Origin: Fibrella aestuarina BUZ 2
GTDB taxonomy: Bacteria > Bacteroidota > Bacteroidia > Cytophagales > Spirosomataceae
Direction: 5' to 3'
Length of the DNA: 64,000 bases
Assembly (NCBI RefSeq): GCF_000331105.1
Contig: NC_020054.1
Span: 3,943,477 to 4,007,476 of the forward strand
Below the pieces are notes generated by a model. It worked only from the letters and a program-made list of their open reading frames with translations. It was not told the DNA's origin and made no database searches. The position numbers were made by a program, and so were the translations under genes. This document shows positions 54,822-62,994 of the stretch, one piece after another (position 1 is the stretch's first letter; each line of letters starts with the position of its first letter).

Positions 54822-55635
54822 ATCAACGATCGAATGGCTACGGCCCCAGCGCGCCGACGGTTCGCTAATGCCCGGCCATACCGGCAACTTGTGGTGGGGC
54901 TGTGAAGAGGTGCACGCGGGCTGCCGGGAATGTTATGCCCGGAAGTGGGCTAACCGCCACCATAAAGACAAACGCCTGTGGGACCCCGAGCGCGCGCGCC
55001 GACTGGTTATCAAGAGCATCTGGGATAACCTGCGGAGCTGGCAGCGCGCGGCTCAGAAAGCGGGCGAAATGCACCGGGTGTTCGGCTCGATGATGGACAT
55101 TTACGAAAAGTCAATGGCCACCGTCGACTGGTTGGATAAAGACGTGTACCACGAGGTCGAGGGCGTATCGGTACCGCTCACCACGGGCTTTCTGCGCGAC
55201 CGCTACCTGCAAACCGTCGTGCCGGCCACGCCGAATCTGTGGCACCTGCTGCTGACCAAACGGCCGAGCAACATTCTGAAGTTCTCGCCGCCCGAGTGGC
55301 GTACGGCGCCGCCCCAAAACGTCATGTTCGGCACCAGCATTTCCGAGCCCGCCAACCTGCGGCTCCTGGATCTACTGCGCGCCGTACCGGGTCGGCGCTT
55401 CGTGAGCCTTGAACCCCAGATCGCCTACATTCCCGAGCTGGACCTGACGGGTATCGACTGGCTCATCGTCGGCGGGGAATCAGGGGGCTTACGCCGCCCC
55501 TTCAATCCGGACTGGGCCCGTCGGCTGCGCGATATCAGCCGCGAGCAGGGCGTGCCGTTTTTTATGAAACAGTGGGATAAAGTGCAGCCCGTTCCGGCGG
55601 ATCTGCTCATTCACGAATTCCCCGCCTACGCATGA
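54811..55635 (+). CDS. Phage Gp37/Gp68-like protein (DUF5131)
   Basis: A 274-residue protein of a family frequent in phages and related elements. Signatures are IEWLRPQ at the N-terminus, GNLWWGCEEVHAGCRECYARKWANRHHK with Cys31, Cys38 and Cys41, LTKRPSNILKF, GTSISEPANLRLLDLL, and the C-terminal GGESGGLRRPFNPDWARRLRDISREQGVPFFMKQWD. The three-Cys cluster and barrel-like pattern recall the radical-SAM superfamily, although the spacing (C-x6-C-x2-C) is not standard. The biochemical role is not established. It overlaps the LytTR gene by 11 nt. I use ATG 54811, not the TTG upstream. Confidence 0.85.
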   Translation: MATESTIEWLRPQRADGSLMPGHTGNLWWGCEEVHAGCRECYARKWANRHHKDKRLWDPERARRLVIKSIWDNLRSWQRAAQKAGEMHRVFGSMMDIYEKSMATVDWLDKDVYHEVEGVSVPLTTGFLRDRYLQTVVPATPNLWHLLLTKRPSNILKFSPPEWRTAPPQNVMFGTSISEPANLRLLDLLRAVPGRRFVSLEPQIAYIPELDLTGIDWLIVGGESGGLRRPFNPDWARRLRDISREQGVPFFMKQWDKVQPVPADLLIHEFPAYA

Positions 55636-56516
55636 GCCGTCGTCACCGCAAATCCAACCGCCGGGAACCCGCTTCCGCGCCGTCTGGCTGCGGCGGCTAC
55701 TGGCTCACCGATCAGTTTGCCCCGGCCTGCCGGGAGTGTCTGCGCTTTGTGAAGCCCGCCCGAGCCGAAACAATCGGCCAGACGGTCGATGTACTCGCCT
55801 CCGCCTGCGCTAGCTCAGGCCAGTACGCCTTTCAGCTGACGGTGCGCGACGAAGGCGCCCAGGCCTACCGGCTTGGCCAGGCATCGCCCGACATTACCCT
55901 GCCCAAAACGGGCGACGATTCAACGTACCTGACGCAGACGGGCGTGCTGGACCGCAAAGGCTGGACCGGAGCGATGCTTAAAACCTTCATGGCCGTCCCC
56001 TGCAAGTTTCGCCGCAATCCGCATTACAAGTCGGGCCACGCGGTAAAGCTGTTTAGCCTGACGCGCATTCTGGAAATTGAAGCGACCGAGCTTTGGCAAC
56101 AGGCCGCGGCTGGGGCAATCACACGGAGCAAGCGGGCCCAGACGGGCGTGCAGACCAAGCGCGCGCGGCTGACGGAGTATCTGGAAAATCTGGTGATCGA
56201 GGTACCAAGCATCGACCGGCAGGTACTGATCGAGGCGGCCTGCGCGCATTTCAACAAGCGGCAGGATGCCAAATGCTGGCGGGGTTATGAGCGCGGCCGT
56301 GATGTAGAATGGGAATGGGAACCAGCCACCTCCGACAGCGACTGGCCGTTTTTGCAGCGGATCACGACCAACTACCTGCGCCACGAACTGACCCATTATC
56401 ACCACGAGCTTAACCGGCTCTACGGTAAGGTCGACGCCGATCAAAGTGCTGACCGGCTAAAAGAGCGCGTCAACGAGGCTATCTGGAAAGCCTACCCCTT
56501 TTTATCACCTTTGTAA
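55632..56516 (+). CDS. Phage protein of unknown function
   Basis: A 294-residue protein. The N-terminal third contains scattered Cys (Gly-Cys-Gly-Gly, Cys-Arg-Glu-Cys, Ser-Ala-Cys-Ala) and basic residues. The middle is mixed (KRAQTGVQTKRARLTEYLENLVIEVPSIDRQVLIEAACAHFNKRQDAKCWRGYERG). Near the C-terminus LRHELTHYHHELNRLYGKV shows a helix with His/Glu residues reminiscent of HExxH, but the order here is HELTHYHHEL, so a metalloprotease is not supported. It is coupled to the previous gene by ATGA. Confidence 0.6.
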   Translation: MSRRHRKSNRREPASAPSGCGGYWLTDQFAPACRECLRFVKPARAETIGQTVDVLASACASSGQYAFQLTVRDEGAQAYRLGQASPDITLPKTGDDSTYLTQTGVLDRKGWTGAMLKTFMAVPCKFRRNPHYKSGHAVKLFSLTRILEIEATELWQQAAAGAITRSKRAQTGVQTKRARLTEYLENLVIEVPSIDRQVLIEAACAHFNKRQDAKCWRGYERGRDVEWEWEPATSDSDWPFLQRITTNYLRHELTHYHHELNRLYGKVDADQSADRLKERVNEAIWKAYPFLSPL

Positions 56517-56527
56517 ACAGTAGAATT

Positions 56528-56860
56528 ATGATTAAACCCGTCGATCTACGATTTAAAAAACTCGACACCCCGCCGCCCGACCCGTTCTGCAACAGCTGCG
56601 GGGCCACGGTGTCCACATCCGGTTGGCGCATGGCCAACTTCCCCATTCGGGACGGTACCCAGCACGCCAGCATTCTCGTCTGCTCCAAAAATTGCCAGCG
56701 ACAGTACATGCACTCGGCCGAAGGCGCCCAGCACCTTGAGGCCTTTATCACCCGGCTGGAGGCGCCCCCCGCCCCCGAGCCGACGGCCGTCGATGTCGAA
56801 CGCTATCGAAACCAATTACAATCCCGACTGGGCTTTCCGCTCACCTCAACCCCCAACTAG
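56528..56860 (+). CDS. Small zinc-finger-like phage protein
   Basis: A 110-residue protein with two Cys pairs, CNSC (Cys21, Cys24) and CSKNC (Cys52, Cys56), which could bind one zinc ion. Between them lies GATVSTSGWRMANFPIRDGTQHASILV, suggesting a short ribbon-like finger. The C-terminal half is helical and Pro-rich. Such fingers are common in small phage regulators, but no target can be named. It has 11 nt to the previous gene. Confidence 0.62.
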   Translation: MIKPVDLRFKKLDTPPPDPFCNSCGATVSTSGWRMANFPIRDGTQHASILVCSKNCQRQYMHSAEGAQHLEAFITRLEAPPAPEPTAVDVERYRNQLQSRLGFPLTSTPN

Positions 56861-56861
56861 C

Positions 56862-58130
56862 ATGCACAATCCTGACAATTTTCAGAAAAAACCCGTGCTG
56901 TTTATGGACTTGGACGGCACCGTCCGCCGCCCCAAATCCGGCAAAACGTTTAATACTGCGTCCGATGACTTTGAACTTATACCCGGTATCGAGGCGCGGA
57001 TTATGGCGTACGTTCAGGCTGGCTACTTGATTGTAGCGGTCACTAACCAGGGCGGGGTCGCCCACGGTCATAAGACCGAGGAAGCGGTTGACGAAGAACT
57101 TCGCTTCACGGCTAACCTGTTTGCCCAAAATCCGTTCGTGGGCATGTATTCGTGCCCGTATATGGAGGGTGGTCACATCGCTGAATTCAACTGGCGGTCG
57201 CTCTGGCGCAAGCCAGATTACGGTATGCTGACCCGGGCGGAGTCCTATCTGTTCGACAATGGGTTTATTGTCGACTACAGCAACAGCCTGTTTGTCGGCG
57301 ATGGGTCGGACGATGCCAAATGCGCCCGCAATGCCCGCATCGGCTTTCAGTGGGCGTGGGACTTTCTGGTGGCAAAGGGTACGGATCACCCCCGCTACGA
57401 ACCTGACGGGGCCGATTTGATTGTGGCCGAGCGTAACGATCACCATTACAAACACGGCTGGGACGCTACCGATGCGCAGTATAAAAACGGCGAATTGATC
57501 GACGCCGCCCTGTTTGCTATCGACCCGAAGCGGGAGTTTTCTGACCGCTGGCCTAATGGATGGGTCGATCCGTTTCGGGAAAAGATTCTCAACAAGTCTC
57601 TGGAGGAACGGCTAGCGGTGGCGGGCTCGCTGATCGCCGCCCAGATCGATCACCTACGTAGCCAAGGCAACGTACCTGCCGCCCCCAAAACGGCGCACTT
57701 CGTCCGGGTGCTGACCGGCGAACAGGGTTGGTACGAACGGGGCATGGCCCTGCTGTTCTCCTTGTCGGTACCGCACACGCTGGCATTTTCCAAGAGCGGA
57801 AAAATATCAGTTGAAATGACCACACATTTTCTGGTTGTAAGCAGTTCGCCCGGCAAAGGTAGGCATCCGGCCTCGACGATTGCCATGTCGTCGACGGTTA
57901 CCGGCAAGTACCCGGAAGCGCCCTACAACTGGGTGCAGGCCCGCCTGTCTGGTGAATTCCGCTTTGCGGAGGTGCTGGCCGAACTGGGCTACACGATCGA
58001 CAATCTGGGTGAGTTGCCAGCAATTAACATGCAAGGCCAACTCATGGATACGAGGTACACACAGGATGCAAACTATAAAACGGCTCAACCGTCACAAAGC
58101 GATGAGCCCACCCCCGATGCAGCAGCTTAA
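56862..58130 (+). CDS. HAD-family phosphatase (GmhB/PNKP-like) with an extra C-terminal domain
   Basis: A 422-residue protein. The first 165 residues are a HAD-superfamily hydrolase: VLFMDLDGTVRRP (Asp16, Asp18), AVTNQGGVA (Thr61), RKPDYGML (Lys117) and LFVGDGSDDAKCARNA (Asp147, Asp150). The RKPxxGM form and the missing cap domain are typical of the histidinol-phosphatase / polynucleotide 3'-phosphatase group that includes GmhB and Pnkp. Residues about 285-400 form a separate domain of unknown type (HFVRVLTGEQGWYERGMALLF, YNWVQARLSGEFRFAEVLAELG). The substrate is open: nucleic-acid 3'-phosphates or sugar phosphates are both possible. Confidence 0.8.
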   Translation: MHNPDNFQKKPVLFMDLDGTVRRPKSGKTFNTASDDFELIPGIEARIMAYVQAGYLIVAVTNQGGVAHGHKTEEAVDEELRFTANLFAQNPFVGMYSCPYMEGGHIAEFNWRSLWRKPDYGMLTRAESYLFDNGFIVDYSNSLFVGDGSDDAKCARNARIGFQWAWDFLVAKGTDHPRYEPDGADLIVAERNDHHYKHGWDATDAQYKNGELIDAALFAIDPKREFSDRWPNGWVDPFREKILNKSLEERLAVAGSLIAAQIDHLRSQGNVPAAPKTAHFVRVLTGEQGWYERGMALLFSLSVPHTLAFSKSGKISVEMTTHFLVVSSSPGKGRHPASTIAMSSTVTGKYPEAPYNWVQARLSGEFRFAEVLAELGYTIDNLGELPAINMQGQLMDTRYTQDANYKTAQPSQSDEPTPDAAA

Positions 58131-58656
58131 TCTCTTCGACGCGCCGACCCAACCCGAGGTCGGCGCCCATCGGCCCCTGCTCATGAAGGCGATAAGCCTG
58201 TGGCAGCCCTGGGCGTCCTTGTGTGTGCATGGGCTGAAGGCATACGAAACCCGTGGCTGGAACACCTTTTATCGGGGCCCGCTCCTGATCCATGCCACAA
58301 AGACGCTCAACAGTGCCGCGCGCGAGGTGCTGACAATAAAAGACTTCCAGTTGGCAATGAACCAGATGGGCTACAACGCCAATACGTTGCCACTGGGTGC
58401 CATCGTTGGCAAAGTCGATCTGGTACGCACGCTGCCTGTTGAGGAGTGGCGAACAGAGAAACGCCGGGATAAAGTCAACCATACCAAATGGGTACGTGAA
58501 ATGCTGTTTGGCGATTACGCCGAAGATGAGGGTCGGTTTGCCTGGGAGCTGGCCAACCCAGTGTGGCTCCCCCAACCCATTCCGGCCAGCGGCGCGCAAC
58601 TCATCTGGAAGTTCGATATGACCGAATACCGTCACCTGATCGAAACCGCCCAATGA
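58117..58656 (+). CDS. ASCH-domain phage protein
   Basis: A 179-residue protein. The signature ISLWQPWASLCVHGLKAYETRGWNTFYRGPLLIHATKTL (about 25-64) is that of the ASCH domain, a PUA-like beta barrel that binds RNA or modified nucleosides. A further region, LPLGAIVGKVDLVRTLPVEEW...GRFAWELANPVWL, completes the barrel. Start choice is uncertain: ATG 58102 and ATG 58183 are in frame. 58183 matches the usual family start (MKAISLWQPW). It overlaps the previous gene's end slightly. Phage ASCH proteins may read nucleic-acid modifications, though no modification gene is nearby. Confidence 0.82.
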   Translation: MQQLNLFDAPTQPEVGAHRPLLMKAISLWQPWASLCVHGLKAYETRGWNTFYRGPLLIHATKTLNSAAREVLTIKDFQLAMNQMGYNANTLPLGAIVGKVDLVRTLPVEEWRTEKRRDKVNHTKWVREMLFGDYAEDEGRFAWELANPVWLPQPIPASGAQLIWKFDMTEYRHLIETAQ

Positions 58657-59060
58657 CGACCTACACCTACTTAGGTGATCGATTGACCGATCCTGATCTG
58701 AAACGCGCGAGCTGCACGGCCGTACTGGATGAGCGCGGTAAATGCATTCGGGGCAAGAATGGCTCGATGCTCGTGCAGCTCGCCGATGGGCGCAAGCTCG
58801 TCGTGATCGGTCACCTACTTCGCAAAATAGCGCCGGATGTCATACCCTCGATTATGGCCGACGTAGAAGAAGCCGTAGCCGATTTACAGACAGCCGAGCG
58901 GATCAAAGCGCTGCTTACCGATAACAGTTTGGCCTGCGTGATCACAATCGGTACCGAGAAAATAGGCCTGGCGCAAAACGCCTGGCTCCTGCCGGTGATG
59001 GACCAGCAGATAAACGAGATCGTCAAATTCCTCAATAACGAACCCAACGAGTGGGAGTAA
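58653..59060 (+). CDS. Phage protein of unknown function
   Basis: A 135-residue protein coupled to the ASCH gene by ATGA. The N-terminal 50 residues (TYLGDRLTDPDLKRASCTAVLDERGKCIRGKNGSMLVQLADGRKLVVIGHLLRKI) form a small beta-rich part with Gly/Asp turns. The rest is helical (IMADVEEAVADLQTAERIKALLTD, MDQQINEIVKFLNN). I recognise no motif with catalytic meaning. Confidence 0.6.
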   Translation: MTTYTYLGDRLTDPDLKRASCTAVLDERGKCIRGKNGSMLVQLADGRKLVVIGHLLRKIAPDVIPSIMADVEEAVADLQTAERIKALLTDNSLACVITIGTEKIGLAQNAWLLPVMDQQINEIVKFLNNEPNEWE

Positions 59061-59063
59061 CAC

Positions 59064-59726
59064 ATGGCTAAACAACCTCATACCTATACGCTTCAACTTA
59101 CCCAGGCTCAGTTTTTTGCGGTGGCCGATGCGCTCGAGTTCACCAGTCGCTTTACTGCCGGTCAAATCGAGGCAAACAACTTGCCGATTGGGATTAAGTC
59201 TCGACTGAAGGGCAGATTTCCAGAAACAGTTAAAGGCCTCTTGAAAGGACTAAAACGCGCGCTGTTTCCAGATTTGGCCGAGTATGAAAACCTCGGCGTT
59301 GGTCACCAGCCCGGCGACGAATCAGGCTACTACCGGGATACCTTATACGAAGTATATCGGACGATGCTTGAATTCCGAACGCAGGAAAAGCGGGCGGCCG
59401 GGCAGGATGTCAGTCTTTCGGTGTACGATCATCCAGGCCTGCAATACACTAACGAGCGTAAGCCGGTAGTAAAGGCGATTGATCAGGCTGAAGCCAAGAA
59501 AGCGTTCATCGACGAACATTTCCCTAAGCCGCTCCTGCGGGCGCTGCGTAAGCAAGGAATCTTCACGCTGGAGAAACCCACCTACGAGCAGATCGAGGAG
59601 TGGGTATGCAAGCACTTCGGACTCGAATCCATTTTCGATTACGGGTCAATCATGGATGGTGTCGGCTATCATCTGTCGCTCACCAAACGGGGTATGGATC
59701 AACTCAAACAACAACAGCATGGCTAA
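59064..59726 (+). CDS. Phage protein of unknown function
   Basis: A 220-residue, mainly helical protein. The N-terminal half contains HTYTLQLTQAQFFAVADALEFTSRFTAGQIEANNLPIGIKSRLKGRFPETV. The C-terminal half has LRKQGIFTLEKPTYEQIEEWVCKHFGL and VGYHLSLTKRGMDQL. The pattern is not one I can assign to a family. Spacing of 3 nt from the previous gene and overlap with the next fit the operon. Confidence 0.6.
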   Translation: MAKQPHTYTLQLTQAQFFAVADALEFTSRFTAGQIEANNLPIGIKSRLKGRFPETVKGLLKGLKRALFPDLAEYENLGVGHQPGDESGYYRDTLYEVYRTMLEFRTQEKRAAGQDVSLSVYDHPGLQYTNERKPVVKAIDQAEAKKAFIDEHFPKPLLRALRKQGIFTLEKPTYEQIEEWVCKHFGLESIFDYGSIMDGVGYHLSLTKRGMDQLKQQQHG

Positions 59727-59967
59727 TCTGAAATTCGTCTCGTGGGGCCGCATCAAGCCCGTGCCTGCCGGTATGTACGCGGTCATATCGGGTTCCATCC
59801 CCGACGCCGAAAATATGTACGATGAGCATGGCCAGATCAAACGGAGTCTATGGCAACACCGGAAGATTTTCAAAAGCGAGCGCGCCGCTAAAAAGTACAG
59901 AAACAAACTGGTCAAACAGGGCTGGCAGGCGTGGCGCGAAGCCAACGGCCTGAACTGTCCTAACTAA
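59719..59967 (+). CDS. Small phage protein of unknown function
   Basis: An 82-residue basic protein overlapping the end of the previous gene by 8 nt. The sequence MANLKFVSWGRIKPVPAGMYAVISGSIPDAENMYDEHGQIK followed by KIFKSERAAKKYRNKLVKQGWQAWREANG suggests a beta-rich N-terminus and one basic helix. Possible nucleic-acid binding, not assigned. Confidence 0.58.
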   Translation: MANLKFVSWGRIKPVPAGMYAVISGSIPDAENMYDEHGQIKRSLWQHRKIFKSERAAKKYRNKLVKQGWQAWREANGLNCPN

Positions 59968-59982
59968 CAATCAACTAGCAAT

Positions 59983-60342
59983 ATGGCTACGACAATCATT
60001 GATGATCTCCGCTGGTTCAGCTACGGCGGTAAAGAGAATTTAGAACCCCAGCAAATCCCCACGCACGACGAGCTGATTGCCTTTGGTGCTGAAGTTTCCG
60101 ACTCAACTCTGCAAGAACGGCACGGCACGGAACCCTTACCTGAAGGCCGCGACGAGCGGTTATATTGGATCGACTCGAAAGAGTGCAGTCGAACGATGCT
60201 CACCTACGTACCTGACGCGCACGGCTGGTACGTCGAAAACTCGAAGGGCTTTAAGTGGCGGCCAAAAGACCTGAACGATCTATACGCCCTGATGGACGAA
60301 ATGGACCAACAGTACGAGCGTTACGGTGATCTTCTCCAATAA
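59983..60342 (+). CDS. Small acidic phage protein of unknown function
   Basis: A 119-residue, acidic protein (many Asp and Glu) with a compact alternating strand-helix pattern (LYWIDSKECSRTMLTYVPDAHGWYVENSKGFKWRPKDLNDLYALMDEMDQQY). Acidic phage proteins often act as inhibitors or DNA mimics, but nothing specific is supported here. It is separated by 15 nt from the previous gene. Confidence 0.55.
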   Translation: MATTIIDDLRWFSYGGKENLEPQQIPTHDELIAFGAEVSDSTLQERHGTEPLPEGRDERLYWIDSKECSRTMLTYVPDAHGWYVENSKGFKWRPKDLNDLYALMDEMDQQYERYGDLLQ

Positions 60343-60359
60343 CTTACCCTACGTCAACG

Positions 60360-61184
60360 ATGTATAAGCAGAGCAAATTTCTCAAGAAATACACACTTGC
60401 CTTCGAGCGATTTCGACCCGCGGCTAAAAGTCTTTCACCCGTATACCAGACCGGCATCCGCAACTGGGAAACCGACGAGTTTTTCAGTTATTCGGTTGTG
60501 CTGGGTACGTTTCGGGTCATATTCTTCATTGCCAAAGTGGCCAGAAATTGTGTCCGCCAAGCGGGTTTGTTCATCCTGCTGGCCACCGTGTCAGCGTTTG
60601 CCCAATCGACTTCCCTGGAGGTGTTGCCGCGCGCAGACCGGTTTCGTCCCGTCAGTCGGCAGCTGGTCGATTCACTGGACCGTTACAAATTCAGCCCCGA
60701 TGGCGATACGTTGTTTAAACTGGAGGTCTCCGAGCCAATGTATTTCAAAGCTGTACTGGATAAGGATACGACTCATTTGTATTTGCCCGGCTATCGGTAT
60801 AATCAGTGGATTACGGCAAAGACGCCAACACGCAATGCGTACAACCGGCCCGACTGGATCACTGAATTAAACCCCTCTCGGTACATGTATAGCCTAGATT
60901 TGAAAACGGGAGACACGCTGGCTATCATCGATCAGATTGATTCCAAAAAATCCATCTATCGACAAGAGTACATTGATGCGTTCGACCAAGAATATAAACG
61001 TCTGCTTCGCTATCAGGAACGGCGTTACGATGCGCTGGAACGACGGTATAAAGATCTTTTGCATGCTTCTGATCATCTTTATTCGACCGCCAGACAAGGC
61101 TTAGCGGCCACGAAAAAACTGATCGAAGCTTTACATACACCTGCGCCTAACAAGGCCAAACAAAGCCAGCCCCGACAGAAATAG
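60360..61184 (+). CDS. Phage protein with a single membrane-spanning segment
   Basis: A 274-residue protein. A hydrophobic stretch (AGLFILLATVSAFAQ, about 67-82) lies behind a basic N-terminal section, so it is either a membrane anchor or a late signal peptide. No ATG was found closer to it. The C-terminal half is a long coiled coil (DQEYKRLLRYQERRYDALERRYKDLLHASDHLYSTARQG). It is the last rightward gene, before a terminator. The combination recalls spanins or other lysis helpers, but there is no proof. Confidence 0.58.
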   Translation: MYKQSKFLKKYTLAFERFRPAAKSLSPVYQTGIRNWETDEFFSYSVVLGTFRVIFFIAKVARNCVRQAGLFILLATVSAFAQSTSLEVLPRADRFRPVSRQLVDSLDRYKFSPDGDTLFKLEVSEPMYFKAVLDKDTTHLYLPGYRYNQWITAKTPTRNAYNRPDWITELNPSRYMYSLDLKTGDTLAIIDQIDSKKSIYRQEYIDAFDQEYKRLLRYQERRYDALERRYKDLLHASDHLYSTARQGLAATKKLIEALHTPAPNKAKQSQPRQK

Positions 61185-61227
61185 GATATTCTAAGTCGGA
61201 CTATTCTATCCAAACGCATCCCAAACA

Positions 61228-61261
61228 AAATAGCCCACCAGCAAGCGCTAGTGGGCTATTT
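61228..61261. terminator. Bidirectional terminator between early operon and lysis cassette
   Basis: AAATAGCCCAC (61228-61238) pairs perfectly with GTGGGCTATTT (61251-61261), with a 12-nt loop that can form a small inner stem. The two transcription units converge here. Confidence 0.85.
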
Positions 61262-61282
61262 GATTATTCCTCTTAATTGTCG

Positions 61283-61864
61283 TTAGATCTTCACAAAGTC
61301 GACCCGGCTGATCCACGATCGGGCAAAGACCTCCTGCGGGGTCTTTCGTTCCAGGATCTGCACATAGCGCGCGCCCTGCAGGACGTTGAGCCATTTATAG
61401 ACATCGTACGAGTTTGGGTGCGTGTTCAGTAGCCCAAGCGTCATTGGCCCAACCTGCCGGTCTACGGCGATATCCCGGTACAACTTCGCGTTCTCGTTGG
61501 TCATGTTCAGCGCCCGCTGCAGAAACTCCGCCGCGATCTCTACGCCCATATTCACACCTGTGTCGAACAGTTCGTTGGCGATTGCCTGACTCTTCACCTG
61601 GTCGAGCCGGTTGACGTCCCAGTAGTTGGCTTTATACAGTGCACGTACCCACGCCATTAGGTCCGCATTGCCCAGCATCACCTCATCCCACCGCGCCCGC
61701 GGGTAGGTCTTTTTGAGTTGATCAATCAGTTTCCAGCCTGACCAGCCCGGATTTGAATTCCGGGCAATTCCCGCGAAGGTCTCCCCACCTTCATCGTCTG
61801 GATGATTGGCGTAGCCCCCTTCGTGGCCCATTGTTTTGCGGTATGCCGTTAGGAAATCGGCCAT
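61283..61864 (-). CDS. Endolysin, GH108 family
   Basis: A 193-residue peptidoglycan hydrolase. The N-terminal signature HEGGYANHPDDEGGETFAGIAR contains the catalytic Glu15 and the Asp/Gly/Glu-Thr motif of GH108 (TagA/ZliS-type) endolysins. The C-terminal region (about 100-190; AIANELFDTGVNMGVEIAAEFLQRALN, and VDRQVGPMTLGLLN) matches the family's peptidoglycan-binding module. It has no signal peptide, so it needs a holin to reach the cell wall. It is the last gene of the leftward cassette and is followed by the shared terminator. Confidence 0.92.
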   Translation of the reverse strand: MADFLTAYRKTMGHEGGYANHPDDEGGETFAGIARNSNPGWSGWKLIDQLKKTYPRARWDEVMLGNADLMAWVRALYKANYWDVNRLDQVKSQAIANELFDTGVNMGVEIAAEFLQRALNMTNENAKLYRDIAVDRQVGPMTLGLLNTHPNSYDVYKWLNVLQGARYVQILERKTPQEVFARSWISRVDFVKI

Positions 61865-61873
61865 GTGATTCGG

Positions 61874-62161
61874 TTAGTTTAGGGGCAGTTGAGCCGCGCC
61901 CATCTGCCAGTGTTGGATAAGCTGGCCAGCATCGACCTGCGTTGGTAGCCATTCTTTGAAAAAGCACTGTGTTCCATGATTCATCAGCATCATGGCCACC
62001 GAGCCGTCCGCGCGAAACACGATCGTCCGCCACTCATGGCCGTAGCACTGCCGCAGTTGCCAGCCCGACCCGTCGCGGCAGGGCCGGAGCACCGGCATGA
62101 TGCGCCGGTGCACCATGGCCACCAGCACCTGCAGCGCGATGTCAAACCCCTGGTCTCTCAT
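61874..62161 (-). CDS. Small phage protein of unknown function
   Basis: A 95-residue protein in the lysis-side cassette. It overlaps the glycosyltransferase gene upstream by 4 nt and ends 9 nt before the endolysin start. It has no transmembrane segment. RTIVFRADGSVAMMLMNHGTQCFFKEWLPTQ suggests a small beta-sheet. I do not recognise it. Confidence 0.6.
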   Translation of the reverse strand: MRDQGFDIALQVLVAMVHRRIMPVLRPCRDGSGWQLRQCYGHEWRTIVFRADGSVAMMLMNHGTQCFFKEWLPTQVDAGQLIQHWQMGAAQLPLN

Positions 62162-62994
62162 CGACGTGGCAAGAGTTTAAGCAGCGCCGCCGCTACATCG
62201 CTGGCCGACGTGCTGGCCAGGCTGTGACACCCGTGCAGGCCGCAGGCCTCGCTGAATCCCCGGTCGACCTGCCAGCCGCAGGGCGCATACCCGCAGGCAT
62301 TACTACCCACCGCCTGCACAGCTGTGTGTGAAAACACCAACCGTACCGACAGGTGCGCCATGACGGCCACCGTCGGTACGCCCAGCATGCCCGCCACGTG
62401 CGTGATACCCGAATCCAGGCCGATTACCCCGGCAGCACCCAGCAGCGTATCAACCACCTCAGGCGCCGACAGCCCCCACAGTAGGTTGATGCGGCTCCCG
62501 AACGTGCGCCGTAGCCGCGCCTCGTCGGTATGCAGACCCAGCACCTCGTAGCCCGCCCGGTGCAGGTGCGTGACCACGTGGGCCCAGCCCGCCTCCGTCC
62601 AGTTACGCGACTCCCACAGCGAGTACGGCGCCAGCACGACGTAGGGCGGTTTGTCCTGTAGCAGCTCGGGCAACACCAGTTGCCGGCGATCGACGTGAAA
62701 GCCCGCCGAGGCCTCCAGATCGACCAGGCCCGTTTGCGCCATCACCTGCTGCACGTACCAGTCTTTGCGCGAAACCGAGTCGCGCAGCTGCTCGCCGTAG
62801 CCCAGGTTCATATCGAGGCTGTCGCCCGGGCGCTCGTCGTGGCGGGCGATGGTCACCCCCGGCGCCGAGATCCGCCCAAGCCAGTCGGGATGTTTGGCCC
62901 AGTACGTAACCGGCGCGTGCCGGGCAATACCAGCTGCGGCATACACGCCACAGATGGTATCGCCCAGCCCGTCGGCGCTCAGATGCAGGTTCAT
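62158..62994 (-). CDS. Phage-encoded family 9 glycosyltransferase (heptosyltransferase-like)
   Basis: A 278-residue GT-B enzyme of the GT9 type. The N-terminal half binds the acceptor (HLSADGLGDTICGVYAAAGIARHAPVTYW). The C-terminal half contains YVVLAPYSLWESRNWTEAGWAHVVTHL and the donor-site motif GLDSGITHVAGMLGVPTVAVM, the GT9 equivalent of DSGPxHLA. GT9 enzymes normally build lipopolysaccharide core using ADP-heptose or related donors. Here it lies between a membrane protein and the endolysin and is coupled by overlaps on both sides, so it belongs to the phage cassette. Possible roles are modifying the host surface or decorating the virion. Confidence 0.82.
   Translation of the reverse strand: MNLHLSADGLGDTICGVYAAAGIARHAPVTYWAKHPDWLGRISAPGVTIARHDERPGDSLDMNLGYGEQLRDSVSRKDWYVQQVMAQTGLVDLEASAGFHVDRRQLVLPELLQDKPPYVVLAPYSLWESRNWTEAGWAHVVTHLHRAGYEVLGLHTDEARLRRTFGSRINLLWGLSAPEVVDTLLGAAGVIGLDSGITHVAGMLGVPTVAVMAHLSVRLVFSHTAVQAVGSNACGYAPCGWQVDRGFSEACGLHGCHSLASTSASDVAAALLKLLPRR

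Noticed and set aside
55632..56516. A zinc metalloprotease from the His-rich helix HELTHYHHEL
   Set aside because: The spacing is HExxHxHHE without the usual family context, and no other protease feature is seen.
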